Source: Chloroflexota bacterium
GTDB taxonomy: Bacteria > Chloroflexota > Anaerolineae > Promineifilales > Promineifilaceae
Assembly: GCA_029559155.1 (NCBI GenBank)
Contig: JAKQCM010000340.1
Coordinates: 1 to 32,482, forward strand
Direction of reading: 5' to 3'
Length of the DNA: 32,482 nt
Below the pieces are notes generated by a model. It was not told the origin of the DNA and did not search any database. It saw only the letters and a list, made by a program, of their open reading frames with translations. Position 1 is the stretch's first letter. The number at the start of each line of letters is the position of its first letter. A program made the translations under genes and the position numbers. Below, in pieces: positions 25,572 through 32,482 of this stretch.

Positions 25572-26962
25572 CCTACTGCCTCCTCCTGGGTACGAATGGT
25601 GCGCAGGTAGAAAATGGCGCTGACCATGGATATGAGCAAAATTAATCCGGCATACGAGGCAGCCACATTGAGATTACGAAAATCGTAGTATTGGCGGTAG
25701 GTTTCGTTTGCCAGCACCGTGACCACGTCGCCGCCACTCAGGGCGACGACGACGGCGAAGACTTGCAGGGCGAGGATGGTGCGTAAAATTAAGGCCACCT
25801 GCAAACTGGGCCGCAGGAGGGGCAAGATGATGTACCGCAGCCGTTGCCAGAGGCCGGCGCCGAACAGTTCGGCCGCTTCCAACACTTCGGTGGAGATGGC
25901 TTGCAGGCCGGAAACGACAATGACCATCACAATGGATGTGGCGCGCCACACTTCAGCCAGGACAATGGCGATGATGATCCAATAACGGGTTTCGGCCGAA
26001 AGATAGGTGACCGGCGCGTCGATGAGTCCCAGGCCTTGCAAGATGGTGTTGAGATAGCCGTTGGTGGTGAAAATGGAAAACCAGACGATGCCGATAGCCA
26101 GGTCGGAGGCGGCGAGGGGAATGGCAAATATATAGAGGAAAAGGCTGCTCAGTTTCAGATTAGCCTGGATAACCAGGGCCATGATAATGGCCAGGACAAA
26201 CTGAATGGGGATGATGATGACGATGAGTAACAAGGTGGTGCGCACGGCCGGCCAGAAGAAGCGGTCGTTGACCATGCGGGAGAGGTATTTGGAGGTGAGT
26301 TCGCCGGTGTTGCCGCGATCGACACGGCCGTTTTCCCCCTCACCAAACACCTGAATATACCGCGACTGCGCCCAGCCTTCGATCATCTCCCCGTTGGCCG
26401 TTTCACCGGCCACCCGGTACCACACTTCCAGAACCACTTGCTCGGAAATGTCTACCTCTGCTCGCGCTTCGAGTTGACCGATGATGGGGCTGTCTTCATT
26501 GGCGTCGGCGTAAACGGCCGTTAACGGGTCCGACTCCGCCCCTAATTTCGACCTCACCGTGCCCAGAACCGGTGTGCCATCCACGGCCGTCTCGCGAATA
26601 CGAATCCGGCTCTCCGCCACCCATCCGGCCACCGCCTGACCATCCGGGCCAACCCCGCTGATCTTAAACCAGGTGTCCGTCAGCAGATTTTGCTCCGCCA
26701 AATCTTCCGGCGGCACAAAATTGCCCTGCCTATCAGAAATTGTCACCGACGCGCCTTGCGGCAATAAGCCCACCAACGCGCTGTCCTGGGATGCCTCGGC
26801 GTTCAACGACAGCGACGCTTCATCATCCCACACCGCCAGCGCTAACCCACGTACCATCGGCCAGGCAAAAAACAAAACCAGATAGATCAACGATGGCAGG
26901 ATAAGCAGATACGGGGCCCAAACAAACTTCTTCCGATTCACAGTCTGTTGTGCTGCGCTCAT
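25568..26962 (-). CDS. ABC sugar permease, MalF-like, with inserted SH3b-like pair
   Basis: 464 residues, much longer than normal (about 300). TM1 (about 15-37) is followed by an insertion of about 190 residues before TM2 (about 241). The insertion contains two similar segments (about 51-123 and 146-206). Each has a 'G.L..GA.V.I' beta start, a 'WF/WY+(I/V)' middle and a closing 'GWVAESRIRI' or 'GWAQSRYIQV', the pattern of bacterial SH3 domains. It should lie outside the membrane where the binding protein docks. The EAA loop 'STEVLEAAELFGAGLWQRLRYIILPLL' is normal. The ATG at 26962 is preferred over an upstream GTG because AAGGGG lies between them. It is cotranscribed with the solute-binding protein and coupled to the next permease. 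Confidence 0.9.
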   Translation of the reverse strand: MSAAQQTVNRKKFVWAPYLLILPSLIYLVLFFAWPMVRGLALAVWDDEASLSLNAEASQDSALVGLLPQGASVTISDRQGNFVPPEDLAEQNLLTDTWFKISGVGPDGQAVAGWVAESRIRIRETAVDGTPVLGTVRSKLGAESDPLTAVYADANEDSPIIGQLEARAEVDISEQVVLEVWYRVAGETANGEMIEGWAQSRYIQVFGEGENGRVDRGNTGELTSKYLSRMVNDRFFWPAVRTTLLLIVIIIPIQFVLAIIMALVIQANLKLSSLFLYIFAIPLAASDLAIGIVWFSIFTTNGYLNTILQGLGLIDAPVTYLSAETRYWIIIAIVLAEVWRATSIVMVIVVSGLQAISTEVLEAAELFGAGLWQRLRYIILPLLRPSLQVALILRTILALQVFAVVVALSGGDVVTVLANETYRQYYDFRNLNVAASYAGLILLISMVSAIFYLRTIRTQEEAVG

Positions 26963-27003
26963 GGCAAACCCCTTCACAAATCTCTTGTACTGCGGATAAA
27001 CAT

Positions 27004-27031
27004 GGCGGGGCGTGTTTTGGCACGCCCCGCC
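27004..27031 (-). promoter_or_regulatory. Strong GC hairpin between binding-protein and permease genes
   Basis: GGCGGGGCGTG (27004-27014) and CACGCCCCGCC (27021-27031) form a perfect 11-bp stem with a 6-nt loop, about 10 bp after the binding-protein stop and 41 bp before the permease ATG. With no U-tract, it is best read as a 3'-end protecting or partial-termination element. It would keep the binding protein more abundant than the membrane subunits, as known for malE-malF. Confidence 0.75.
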
Positions 27032-27041
27032 GTTTCTAAAA

Positions 27042-29678
27042 CTAATCGTTCACCTGGCAAGGCCCGGCGCTGGCCGGATCAGGCGCCCAGCAAGGCGCGC
27101 CTGTTTCGTCCATCAGGGCTTGCAAGTTTGCGGCTTCCTCATCCAAAACAGTCTGGATGTCTTCACCGTTCAAAACGACACGATCGAACGCATTGCGGAA
27201 GATCTGGTTAATCTCCCCGCCGCGCTCGCCCAAACCAACCGGCAGCAGAGCCGGTAAGGCGTCGGCGGCGTTGGCCTGCGCCGAAACCGCGCCCGCTTCG
27301 ATGCCGATACCTACCGGCAAGTTACTGGTATCCACACCGCCAACCACCGGGAAAAAGCCCAGTTCGTTCAGGACCAATGCCTGGACATACGGCCGTGTCA
27401 GATACTCTATCACCGCTGCGCCTGCTGCCGGGTCTGGCGCGTCAGCCGGAATGCCCAGCCCAACGACCACCGGCATAAAGCCGCGCCCGGCCGGACCGGC
27501 CGGGGCCGGAAACGCCACAAACTGCTCAGGCTGCGTGTTAAACGCGTCCAACAAACGCGCCGTATGGTCAAACGCCACCCAAACCTCGCCCGCCAACAGC
27601 GGCTCCTGCATAAACTCATAATTGATCGATTCCGGATGAATCGTCGGCCACAGGCTGTCACGCGCCCAGGCCAGCATCGCCGCCGCGTCGGCGCTCTTGA
27701 AGTTCGTCACCATGCCGCCGGTAAACGAAGGCCACATGTACCCTTCCAGGAAGCGATGGAACAAACCCGCCTGCGGCAAACCGCACTTTGGCTCGCCCGT
27801 TTCATCCAACAAGTTTTGGCACCACTGGCCGAATTGTTCCCAGGTCAGCGCATTGACATCCGCGCCGTCGGGCAGGTAAGCCAGCGCATCCACGTTAGCG
27901 GCCATAATGTAAGTCGCCTGCATCCAGGGAACGTAATTCAAAAAGTCATCGGTTCCCAACAGCCCGGTTTCCAAGAAGGCAGGAGCCAAATCCCGATCGG
28001 CCATCAGGTCATCGGCCACGTCAATAACGTTCATCAGCGCATTTTCGCGGGCCAGAGGTGGGAATGTGCCGTGCAGCGCCCCAATCACGTCGATTTCGCC
28101 TTTGCCCGACTGGGCGCCGGCCAAAACCAGATCGATCAGTGGGCCTTCTTCGGAGCCGGTGAAATCAAAGCCGCCCTGTTGCAAAATGGCGCGGAACTTC
28201 TCCTGCTCTTCAATCGGCACAAACTGCGTGGAGAAGAATACGGCCGTGCTTGTTCCCGCCGGAGCCATAGCCGCTTCCGACACTTCGCCCAAAGGCGCTA
28301 CCTGGCACGGGCCATCACTCGGCGCATCAGGCGCCCAGCAGGGCGCGCCAGTTTCATTCATCAACGCTTGCAGATTGCCGCCTTCTTCGGCCAGAACAGC
28401 CTGGACATCTTCACCATTCAGAACCACACGGTCGAAGGCATTGCGGTAAATCTGGTTGATTTCGCCGCCGCGATCGCCCAAGCCAACCGGCAGCAGGGCC
28501 GGTAAGGCGTCGGGGGAATTGGCCTGCGCGGCAACTGCGCCAGCCTCAATATCCACGCCAGCCGGTAAATCCGACGTGTCCACGCCATCGACCACCGGGA
28601 AGAAACCCAAATCGCGCAAGACCGCGCCTTGTACGTCTGGCCGAGTCAGGAATTCAATGACCGCTGCGCCAGCTTCAGGATCGGGCGCATCGGCCGGAAT
28701 GCCTAAACCAACCACAACCGGCATAAAGCCGCGTCCGGCCGGGCCGGCGGGCGCGGGGAAAGCAATAAATTGGTCTGGCTGGGCGTTAAAGGCGTCCAAT
28801 AACCGGGCCGTATGGTCAAACGCTACCCAAACTTCGCCGGCCATCAAAGGTTCTTGCATGAATTCATAGTTGATGGATTCGGGGTGGATGGTGGGCCACA
28901 AGGTATCGCGCGCCCACACCAGCATATCCATGGCCGCTGTACTCTGGAAATTGGAGACCATGCCGCCGGTAAAGGAGGGCCACATGTACCCTTCCAGGAA
29001 GCGGTGGAACAGACCGGCTTGCGGCAAGCCGCACTTCGGTTCGCCGGTTTCGCTCAGGATGTTTTGGCACCATTGGCCAAATTGTTCCCAGGTGAGCGCG
29101 TTGATGTCTGCGCCGTCTGGCAAGTAAGGCAAGGCCTCTGTATTGGCGGCCATGATGTAGGTGGCCTGCATCCAGGGGATGTAATAAAGGAAGTCTTCGG
29201 TGCCGAGCAGGCCGGTTTTGAGGTAAGCCGGGGCAAGGGTGCGGTCGGCGGATAAATCGTCGGCGATGTCGATCATGTTCATCAGGGCGTTTTCACGCGC
29301 CAGGGGTGGAAAAGAGCCGTGCAGCGCGCCAATCACGTCGATTTCGCCTTTGCCAGACTGCGCGCCGGCGAGAACCAGATCGAGCATGGGGCCTTCTTCG
29401 GAGCCGGTAACGTCAAAGCCGCCTTCCTGAAGAATGGCGCGGAATTTCTCCTGCTCTTCTACCGGCACAAACTGAGTCGAAAAGAAGACAGCGCTGGTGG
29501 AAGTTGGGCTGGTCGTATCGGCGGGGGGTTCTACGGCCGTTTCTGCTGCCACAACCGCTTCTGTGGCCGCTGGCGGCACGGCCGTTGCCGGTTCCTGTGT
29601 GGTTGTGCTGCCGCCGCAAGCAGCCAGCAGCATAACCATGACAATCAGGAACGCAAAAACTTTTAGAGATTTGGACAT
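27042..29678 (-). CDS. Lipoprotein with two tandem solute-binding domains
   Basis: 878 residues, about twice the normal size. The N-terminus is a lipoprotein signal with lipobox LLAAC (C21), then a Pro/Thr/Ala-rich linker (about 22-60). Two complete extracellular solute-binding domains follow, residues 62-460 and 478-876, aligned without a gap at an offset of 416. I count about 60 differences in 399 positions (about 85% identity). Each domain repeats two cysteine pairs (204/216 and 447/458; 620/632 and 863/874). A short linker 'APLGEVSEAAMAPAG' joins them. It should be anchored outside the membrane and deliver sugar to the two permeases. AGGAGGAG precedes the ATG. It is the first structural gene after the LacI regulator (100 bp) and is followed by a strong hairpin. 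Family SBP_bac_1-like; the ligand is inferred only from the operon. Confidence 0.93.
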   Translation of the reverse strand: MSKSLKVFAFLIVMVMLLAACGGSTTTQEPATAVPPAATEAVVAAETAVEPPADTTSPTSTSAVFFSTQFVPVEEQEKFRAILQEGGFDVTGSEEGPMLDLVLAGAQSGKGEIDVIGALHGSFPPLARENALMNMIDIADDLSADRTLAPAYLKTGLLGTEDFLYYIPWMQATYIMAANTEALPYLPDGADINALTWEQFGQWCQNILSETGEPKCGLPQAGLFHRFLEGYMWPSFTGGMVSNFQSTAAMDMLVWARDTLWPTIHPESINYEFMQEPLMAGEVWVAFDHTARLLDAFNAQPDQFIAFPAPAGPAGRGFMPVVVGLGIPADAPDPEAGAAVIEFLTRPDVQGAVLRDLGFFPVVDGVDTSDLPAGVDIEAGAVAAQANSPDALPALLPVGLGDRGGEINQIYRNAFDRVVLNGEDVQAVLAEEGGNLQALMNETGAPCWAPDAPSDGPCQVAPLGEVSEAAMAPAGTSTAVFFSTQFVPIEEQEKFRAILQQGGFDFTGSEEGPLIDLVLAGAQSGKGEIDVIGALHGTFPPLARENALMNVIDVADDLMADRDLAPAFLETGLLGTDDFLNYVPWMQATYIMAANVDALAYLPDGADVNALTWEQFGQWCQNLLDETGEPKCGLPQAGLFHRFLEGYMWPSFTGGMVTNFKSADAAAMLAWARDSLWPTIHPESINYEFMQEPLLAGEVWVAFDHTARLLDAFNTQPEQFVAFPAPAGPAGRGFMPVVVGLGIPADAPDPAAGAAVIEYLTRPYVQALVLNELGFFPVVGGVDTSNLPVGIGIEAGAVSAQANAADALPALLPVGLGERGGEINQIFRNAFDRVVLNGEDIQTVLDEEAANLQALMDETGAPCWAPDPASAGPCQVND
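27051..28247. repeat. Direct repeat, second binding domain
   Basis: Encodes residues 478-876 of the lipoprotein. Its partner lies exactly 1248 bp away (28299-29495) in the same frame with no indel at protein level. Many codon differences are silent, so the duplication is not brand new. Confidence 0.9.
28299..29495. repeat. Direct repeat, first binding domain
   Basis: Encodes residues 62-460 of the lipoprotein. The repeat excludes the signal peptide and the Thr/Pro linker, so the duplication joined the end of one mature domain to the start of the next through a 17-residue linker. Confidence 0.9.
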
Positions 29679-29778
29679 TTTCTCCTCCTATCAGAGATAT
29701 TCACAAGTGGTTGAAATACGAGGTTGGTTAGACTTTAATGGGGGTACAGTTGGTTTGTTGTCTCGATTGCCACCTCCT

Positions 29779-30795
29779 TTAGCGGGGTGCGCCTGTTGAT
29801 TGTCGGACGATGATCGAAGGGGTCAAAATGACCTGATTTTGTTCGATTGGTTGGCCATTGATGATTTTGGTCAGCATTTGGGCGACCATACCACCCATTT
29901 GTTGGGCGGGTTGATGGACGGTGGTCAGGGGCGGGTTGGCGTACTCGGCAAGCAAAATGTCATCGAAACCGGTAATGCTGACATCCTGACCCACAACCAG
30001 CCCGCGTTCTTGCACAGCGCTGATCGCGCCCAACGCCAGGAGGTCGTTGCAGGCGACAATCGCAGTCGGCGGCGTCGGTCTATCCAGTAATTGCAAGGCG
30101 CTCTGGCGGCCGGACCGTTGACGGAAATTGGATTCGACGATGAGGTCGGGAGTGTAGGGCAGGTTGTGGGCTTGCAGCCCGTCGATAAACCCCTGGACGC
30201 GGTGAAAAGATTTAGTGAGGTCAGTCGGTTCGGCGATGCAGGCCAGGCGGGTGTGCCCCAGGGCAATAAGATGATCGACAATCTGCCGGACGCCGGAACG
30301 GCCGTCTTCATCCACCAGATGAAAATCATTGCCTTGCTCTGTCCGGCCAAAAGCCACAAAAGGCACGCCATGCTTTTGCAGCAGGTTGATCCGGTTATCT
30401 TCGCGGTGAGTACGCACCAGGATAAACCCATCAAACTGGCGGCTGCGAATATGCTTCAGATAAATGTCTTCTTCATCGCCGGCGTCGGCCGTGGAAATGT
30501 TCAGGTTATAGCCGCGTTCACCTAGGTACTCCACCACTCCGGAGAGGAACTCGCTAAAAAACGGATCGGAAAAACGCAGGGTGTTGGCTGAAGGGAGAAT
30601 AAGGGCGATGCTGTCGGTGCGCTGTTTTTGCAGATTGCGGGCGGTGATATTTGGCTCGTACCCCATTTCTTCCGCGACTCGCTGAACTTCCCGGCGCGTT
30701 TGCGGGCTGATGTCGTCAAAGTCGGCCAGAGCGCGGGACACGGTCGGAATCGATTTCCCGACCCGTTCGGCGATGTCCTTGAGCGTTACCGGCAT
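29779..30795 (-). CDS. LacI-family transcriptional regulator
   Basis: 338 residues. The N-terminal HTH 'TLKDIAERVGKSIPTVSRAL' (4-23) and hinge helix ('ITARNLQKQRT', 50-60) bind a palindromic operator. The remainder is a periplasmic-binding-protein-like sugar sensor ('SIALILPS', 'DGFILVRTH', 'AIVACNDLLALGAISAVQERG', 'ITGFDDILLAEYANPPLTTV'). GAGGAG precedes the ATG. It is the first gene of the sugar operon on the same strand, and its own promoter carries two matching LacI-type operators, so it very likely represses itself and the operon until the imported sugar or a breakdown product is present. An odd unused AAAGGAGG lies just after its stop. Confidence 0.95.
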   Translation of the reverse strand: MPVTLKDIAERVGKSIPTVSRALADFDDISPQTRREVQRVAEEMGYEPNITARNLQKQRTDSIALILPSANTLRFSDPFFSEFLSGVVEYLGERGYNLNISTADAGDEEDIYLKHIRSRQFDGFILVRTHREDNRINLLQKHGVPFVAFGRTEQGNDFHLVDEDGRSGVRQIVDHLIALGHTRLACIAEPTDLTKSFHRVQGFIDGLQAHNLPYTPDLIVESNFRQRSGRQSALQLLDRPTPPTAIVACNDLLALGAISAVQERGLVVGQDVSITGFDDILLAEYANPPLTTVHQPAQQMGGMVAQMLTKIINGQPIEQNQVILTPSIIVRQSTGAPR

Positions 30796-30841
30796 TTTCA
30801 GCTCCTCTGGGAATATCTTTGTAAAAAGTGTACAAAGTCAG

Positions 30842-30855
30842 TTAAAACGTTTTAG
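30842..30855. promoter_or_regulatory. LacI-type operator O2
   Basis: TAAAACGTTTTA (30843-30854) is a perfect 12-bp palindrome with the central CG typical of LacI-family operators. It sits just downstream of the predicted transcription start of lacI. Its centre is 33 bp from the second operator, about three helical turns. Confidence 0.85.
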
Positions 30856-30866
30856 ATATTGTGACC

Positions 30867-30895
30867 ATCATAATCTAAAACGTTTTAGCTGTCAA
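30867..30895 (-). promoter_or_regulatory. Consensus promoter for the lacI-led operon
   Basis: On the minus strand TTGACA (30895-30890), a 17-bp spacer and TATGAT (30872-30867) make a near-perfect sigma-70 promoter. Transcription would begin near 30860, giving a leader of about 65 nt before the lacI ATG. Confidence 0.85.
30875..30888. promoter_or_regulatory. LacI-type operator O1 inside the promoter spacer
   Basis: CTAAAACGTTTTAG is a perfect 14-bp palindrome fitted between the -35 and -10 boxes. A bound repressor would directly exclude RNA polymerase. Confidence 0.88.
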
Positions 30896-31130
30896 GATTC
30901 TCAAGATGTCGCTATTGGGCGGTAATGAGTGCGTGCTTTGGGCGAGCGCACGGCCGTATCGTTGCAGCAAGTATCAGGGGCCAGGCGCACACCGGCGATA
31001 ACCTGCGGCGCGCCTGCCGCGCAAAACAAGAGGCAATGAAAACCGGAAAGCGAAAGCGCGGGATGGTCTGGCGGGCACAAAACGCCAGAGCGGAGCTGCT
31101 ACGTTGTGGGAACGGTTCTTTTTAGACTCG
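30896..31130. other. Intergenic stretch upstream of the lacI promoter
   Basis: No credible gene. A 66-codon forward frame at 30925-31125 has a composition unlike a real protein and no ribosome site. One octamer occurs at 30950. No terminator for the minus-strand gene ending at 31131 was identified. Confidence 0.5.
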
Positions 31131-32114
31131 CTAAATTGATGGCGCTTCGTCGGCCACTCTGCTTATGATGCGCCACGCCATCAACGTCAGCCAACGCGAG
31201 GGCTGTTTCTTTTGCCCAAACTCCCATTCGTTCCAGGCTGTCCAGATGGACTCGAGGGTAAATTTTCCCTGCGGACCGGCCTTCCCCTGCACAATTTGCA
31301 GCATATCCCGCAAGCGCGGATCTTGCCTGAGCCAGGGAAAGCGGGTCAGCACATCGAGAACGTGCAGGATGTCGTACCAGACAAAGGGGACTTTAAGCTT
31401 ACGAAAATCGGTTCCCATAAAAAACATGTACGGATGCCGCGCCGCGCTTTCGCTCCATAACGCGAGGAGCGTCTCGGCTCCAATGTGGGCGGCAGGGCTG
31501 TCGCGCCATGTGTCCAACTCGGACAATGCCTTGAGCATCGCCAGATTGGCAAATGGGCAGGGATCGTCTTTACGCCCCGGGCCACGAAATTTGCCCAGTT
31601 CTTTGGAGACAACACAGGGCCAGCCGTTTTCGCGCACCAAATCGGCCAGGTGGGTAACGGCCGTTTGCACTTCCGGCTCATCACCCAAGCCAAATTTTGC
31701 CAGGGCATAAAGGATGAGCGGCGCATCACACAACGCCCAGGCCCATTGCTCCTGGCCGGTTCCCCCGTAGGCGGGCGCGATGTTCATGGGCAGTTGAAAC
31801 GGCCCTTCTTCAGACTGGCGGGCCAAAATGCGGGCGACGATTGTTTCCACCCCGGCATCCTGAATGGTAAGCCCTAAATCGGCGAGGAAGGTCAATTTGT
31901 GAAAGGGCTGGCCGGCGCTCTTGTGGCTGGCAATGACCACGCCCGGCCACGCCGCAAGCCCAGAGACGAGAGATTGCACGCCCGCATCGGCCAGCATGGC
32001 GTCCCGGGCCACGCCGACCAGGGGATCGGTTTCAGGCGCGCCCAACAGATCGCGCCAGGTGCGGTATTGAATCCATGGTTCACCTTCAAGCAGCCAATCG
32101 ATTGGCGCATTCAT
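31131..32114 (-). CDS. Unrecognised soluble alpha-helical protein
   Basis: 327 residues. I do not recognise a firm family. The protein is helix-rich with Trp-rich segments ('IDWLLEGEPWIQYRTWRDLLG' at the N-terminus, 'ESIWTAWNEWEFGQKK' near the C-terminus). Internal helices are loosely repeated ('ILYALAKFG', 'LADLVRENGWPCVVS', 'AMLKALSEL'), reminiscent of the alpha-toroid fold of prenyltransferase/squalene-cyclase-like repeats, but no DxDD motif is visible. There is no signal peptide. The ATG at 32114 is favoured because AAGGTG sits 6 nt upstream; a GTG 9 bp earlier overlaps that site. It is on the same strand as the sugar operon but ends about 235 bp before the lacI promoter, so it is probably separate. 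Confidence 0.8.
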   Translation of the reverse strand: MNAPIDWLLEGEPWIQYRTWRDLLGAPETDPLVGVARDAMLADAGVQSLVSGLAAWPGVVIASHKSAGQPFHKLTFLADLGLTIQDAGVETIVARILARQSEEGPFQLPMNIAPAYGGTGQEQWAWALCDAPLILYALAKFGLGDEPEVQTAVTHLADLVRENGWPCVVSKELGKFRGPGRKDDPCPFANLAMLKALSELDTWRDSPAAHIGAETLLALWSESAARHPYMFFMGTDFRKLKVPFVWYDILHVLDVLTRFPWLRQDPRLRDMLQIVQGKAGPQGKFTLESIWTAWNEWEFGQKKQPSRWLTLMAWRIISRVADEAPSI

Positions 32115-32158
32115 AATCTTCACCTTGCCTCAGTCGGCCGTACCGGCCAGCAATAAAT

Positions 32159-32482
32159 CTACGGATTCAACGATTCTACAGCCAGCGGATAGGCGTCAAA
32201 GATAACCGCTCCTTGCAGATCGTCGGGCAGTACGGTCCCGGTCGGAATGGTCAGGGTGATGGTGGCGATGCTGCCATCAACCGATGTGCTGAGTAAGTCC
32301 AGATAATTTAAGTACACCGCCTCCGTTGCTGCGCCATCCAACAACAAAATCGCCGGGCGGTGGCTTGCCAGGTCAAAATTGGCGGGCAGTTGCAAGGTGG
32401 CCGTCACCTGCCCGTCGCTCGCCTCGCCCGGCGGCGTAAACGCAAAGGCGCTGACCGAAACGCCAGACGGCCGTTTGTCTGC
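32159..32482 (-). CDS. C-terminal fragment of an unrecognised protein
   Basis: The frame is open from the window edge to the stop at 32159, giving the last 107 residues. The sequence is beta-rich with alternating hydrophobic residues ('TATLQLPANFDLASHRPAIL', 'GSIATITLTIPTGTVLP', 'GAVIFDAYPLAVESL'). This suggests an Ig-like or other beta-sandwich C-terminal domain of a secreted or surface protein. The family is not recognised, and the start lies outside the window. It precedes the 31131-32114 gene by 44 bp and may share its transcript. Confidence 0.6.
   Translation of the reverse strand, partial: ADKRPSGVSVSAFAFTPPGEASDGQVTATLQLPANFDLASHRPAILLLDGAATEAVYLNYLDLLSTSVDGSIATITLTIPTGTVLPDDLQGAVIFDAYPLAVESLNP

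Larger units (their letters stand above)
593..32474. repeat. Dispersed octamer palindrome ACGGCCGT (about 55 copies)
   Basis: Hand count of exact ACGGCCGT gives about 55 sites, for example 593, 2107, 3431, 3563, 3606, 5878, 11177, 14503, 15672, 17787, 18365, 19852, 21361, 22130, 23241, 26514, 29578, 31657 and 32467; many extend to AACGGCCGTT. Random expectation for this length and GC is about one. Sites lie inside genes in all three frames, read as Thr-Ala-Val, (x)-Gly-Arg or Arg-Pro, and in intergenic DNA. They are absent from 6863-11176 and 23249-26333. Confidence 0.9.

Noticed and set aside
27564-28505. 313-codon forward reading frame
   Set aside because: Antisense to the duplicated binding protein. 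The similar frame at 28812-29255 simply reflects the internal duplication.
30925-31125. 66-codon forward frame
   Set aside because: No ribosome site, unnatural composition, and located between minus-strand units.

Overview
The window is bacterial chromosomal DNA of moderately high GC. It carries no rRNA, tRNA or phage genes. The gene types (large LuxR/MalT-type regulator with an extra N-terminal DNA-binding-like domain, lipoprotein-anchored sugar ABC importer, many glycoside hydrolases, ParB-like small protein) and the overall style suggest a heterotrophic Chloroflexota bacterium (Anaerolineae/Caldilineae-like). That assignment is inference, not a search result. A strong genome-level signature is the palindromic octamer ACGGCCGT, counted by hand about 55 times where about one is expected. 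It is almost absent from 6.9 to 11.2 kb.

Layout. 1-1.2 kb: the first 16 codons of a probable alpha/beta hydrolase (minus), an AT-rich gap and a badly decayed IS256-type transposase. 1.2-7.2 kb, minus strand: SAM methyltransferase, DHA2-type MFS exporter, aldo/keto reductase and a GH3 beta-glucosidase. 7.3-11.1 kb: a small ParB-like gene divergent from a 1026-residue LuxR/MalT-type ATPase regulator, with a palindrome overlapping the regulator's promoter. 11.4-15.8 kb: an unrecognised conserved-looking gene, a bidirectional terminator, acetyl-CoA synthetase (minus) and a GH4 glycosidase (plus).

15.9-30.8 kb is the most interesting part. It is a run of ten co-directional minus-strand genes starting at a LacI-family regulator whose promoter has one palindromic operator in the -10/-35 spacer and a second 33 bp downstream. 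The order is lacI, a lipoprotein containing two complete tandem solute-binding domains, an inner-membrane permease with a large inserted extracytoplasmic region that looks like two SH3b domains, a second permease, an ABC ATPase, a GH38 alpha-mannosidase, a glycerate 2-kinase, a GH13_18 phosphorylase resembling glucosylglycerate phosphorylase, RNase PH and a small membrane protein. The coherent reading is uptake and breakdown of a mannosyl/glucosyl-glycerate compatible solute: mannose is removed by GH38, phosphorolysis gives glucose-1-phosphate plus glycerate, and glycerate is phosphorylated to 2-phosphoglycerate. Several genes overlap by ATGA, which implies translational coupling.

Between the phosphorylase gene and rph lies a regular array of about 115-121 bp units. 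Each carries a strong Shine-Dalgarno and an identical-length seven-codon reading frame (MSASSTP or MSAGSTP), separated by stem-loop repeats of varying sequence. 31.1-32.5 kb holds an unrecognised 327-residue protein gene and the 3' end of another, both on the minus strand.
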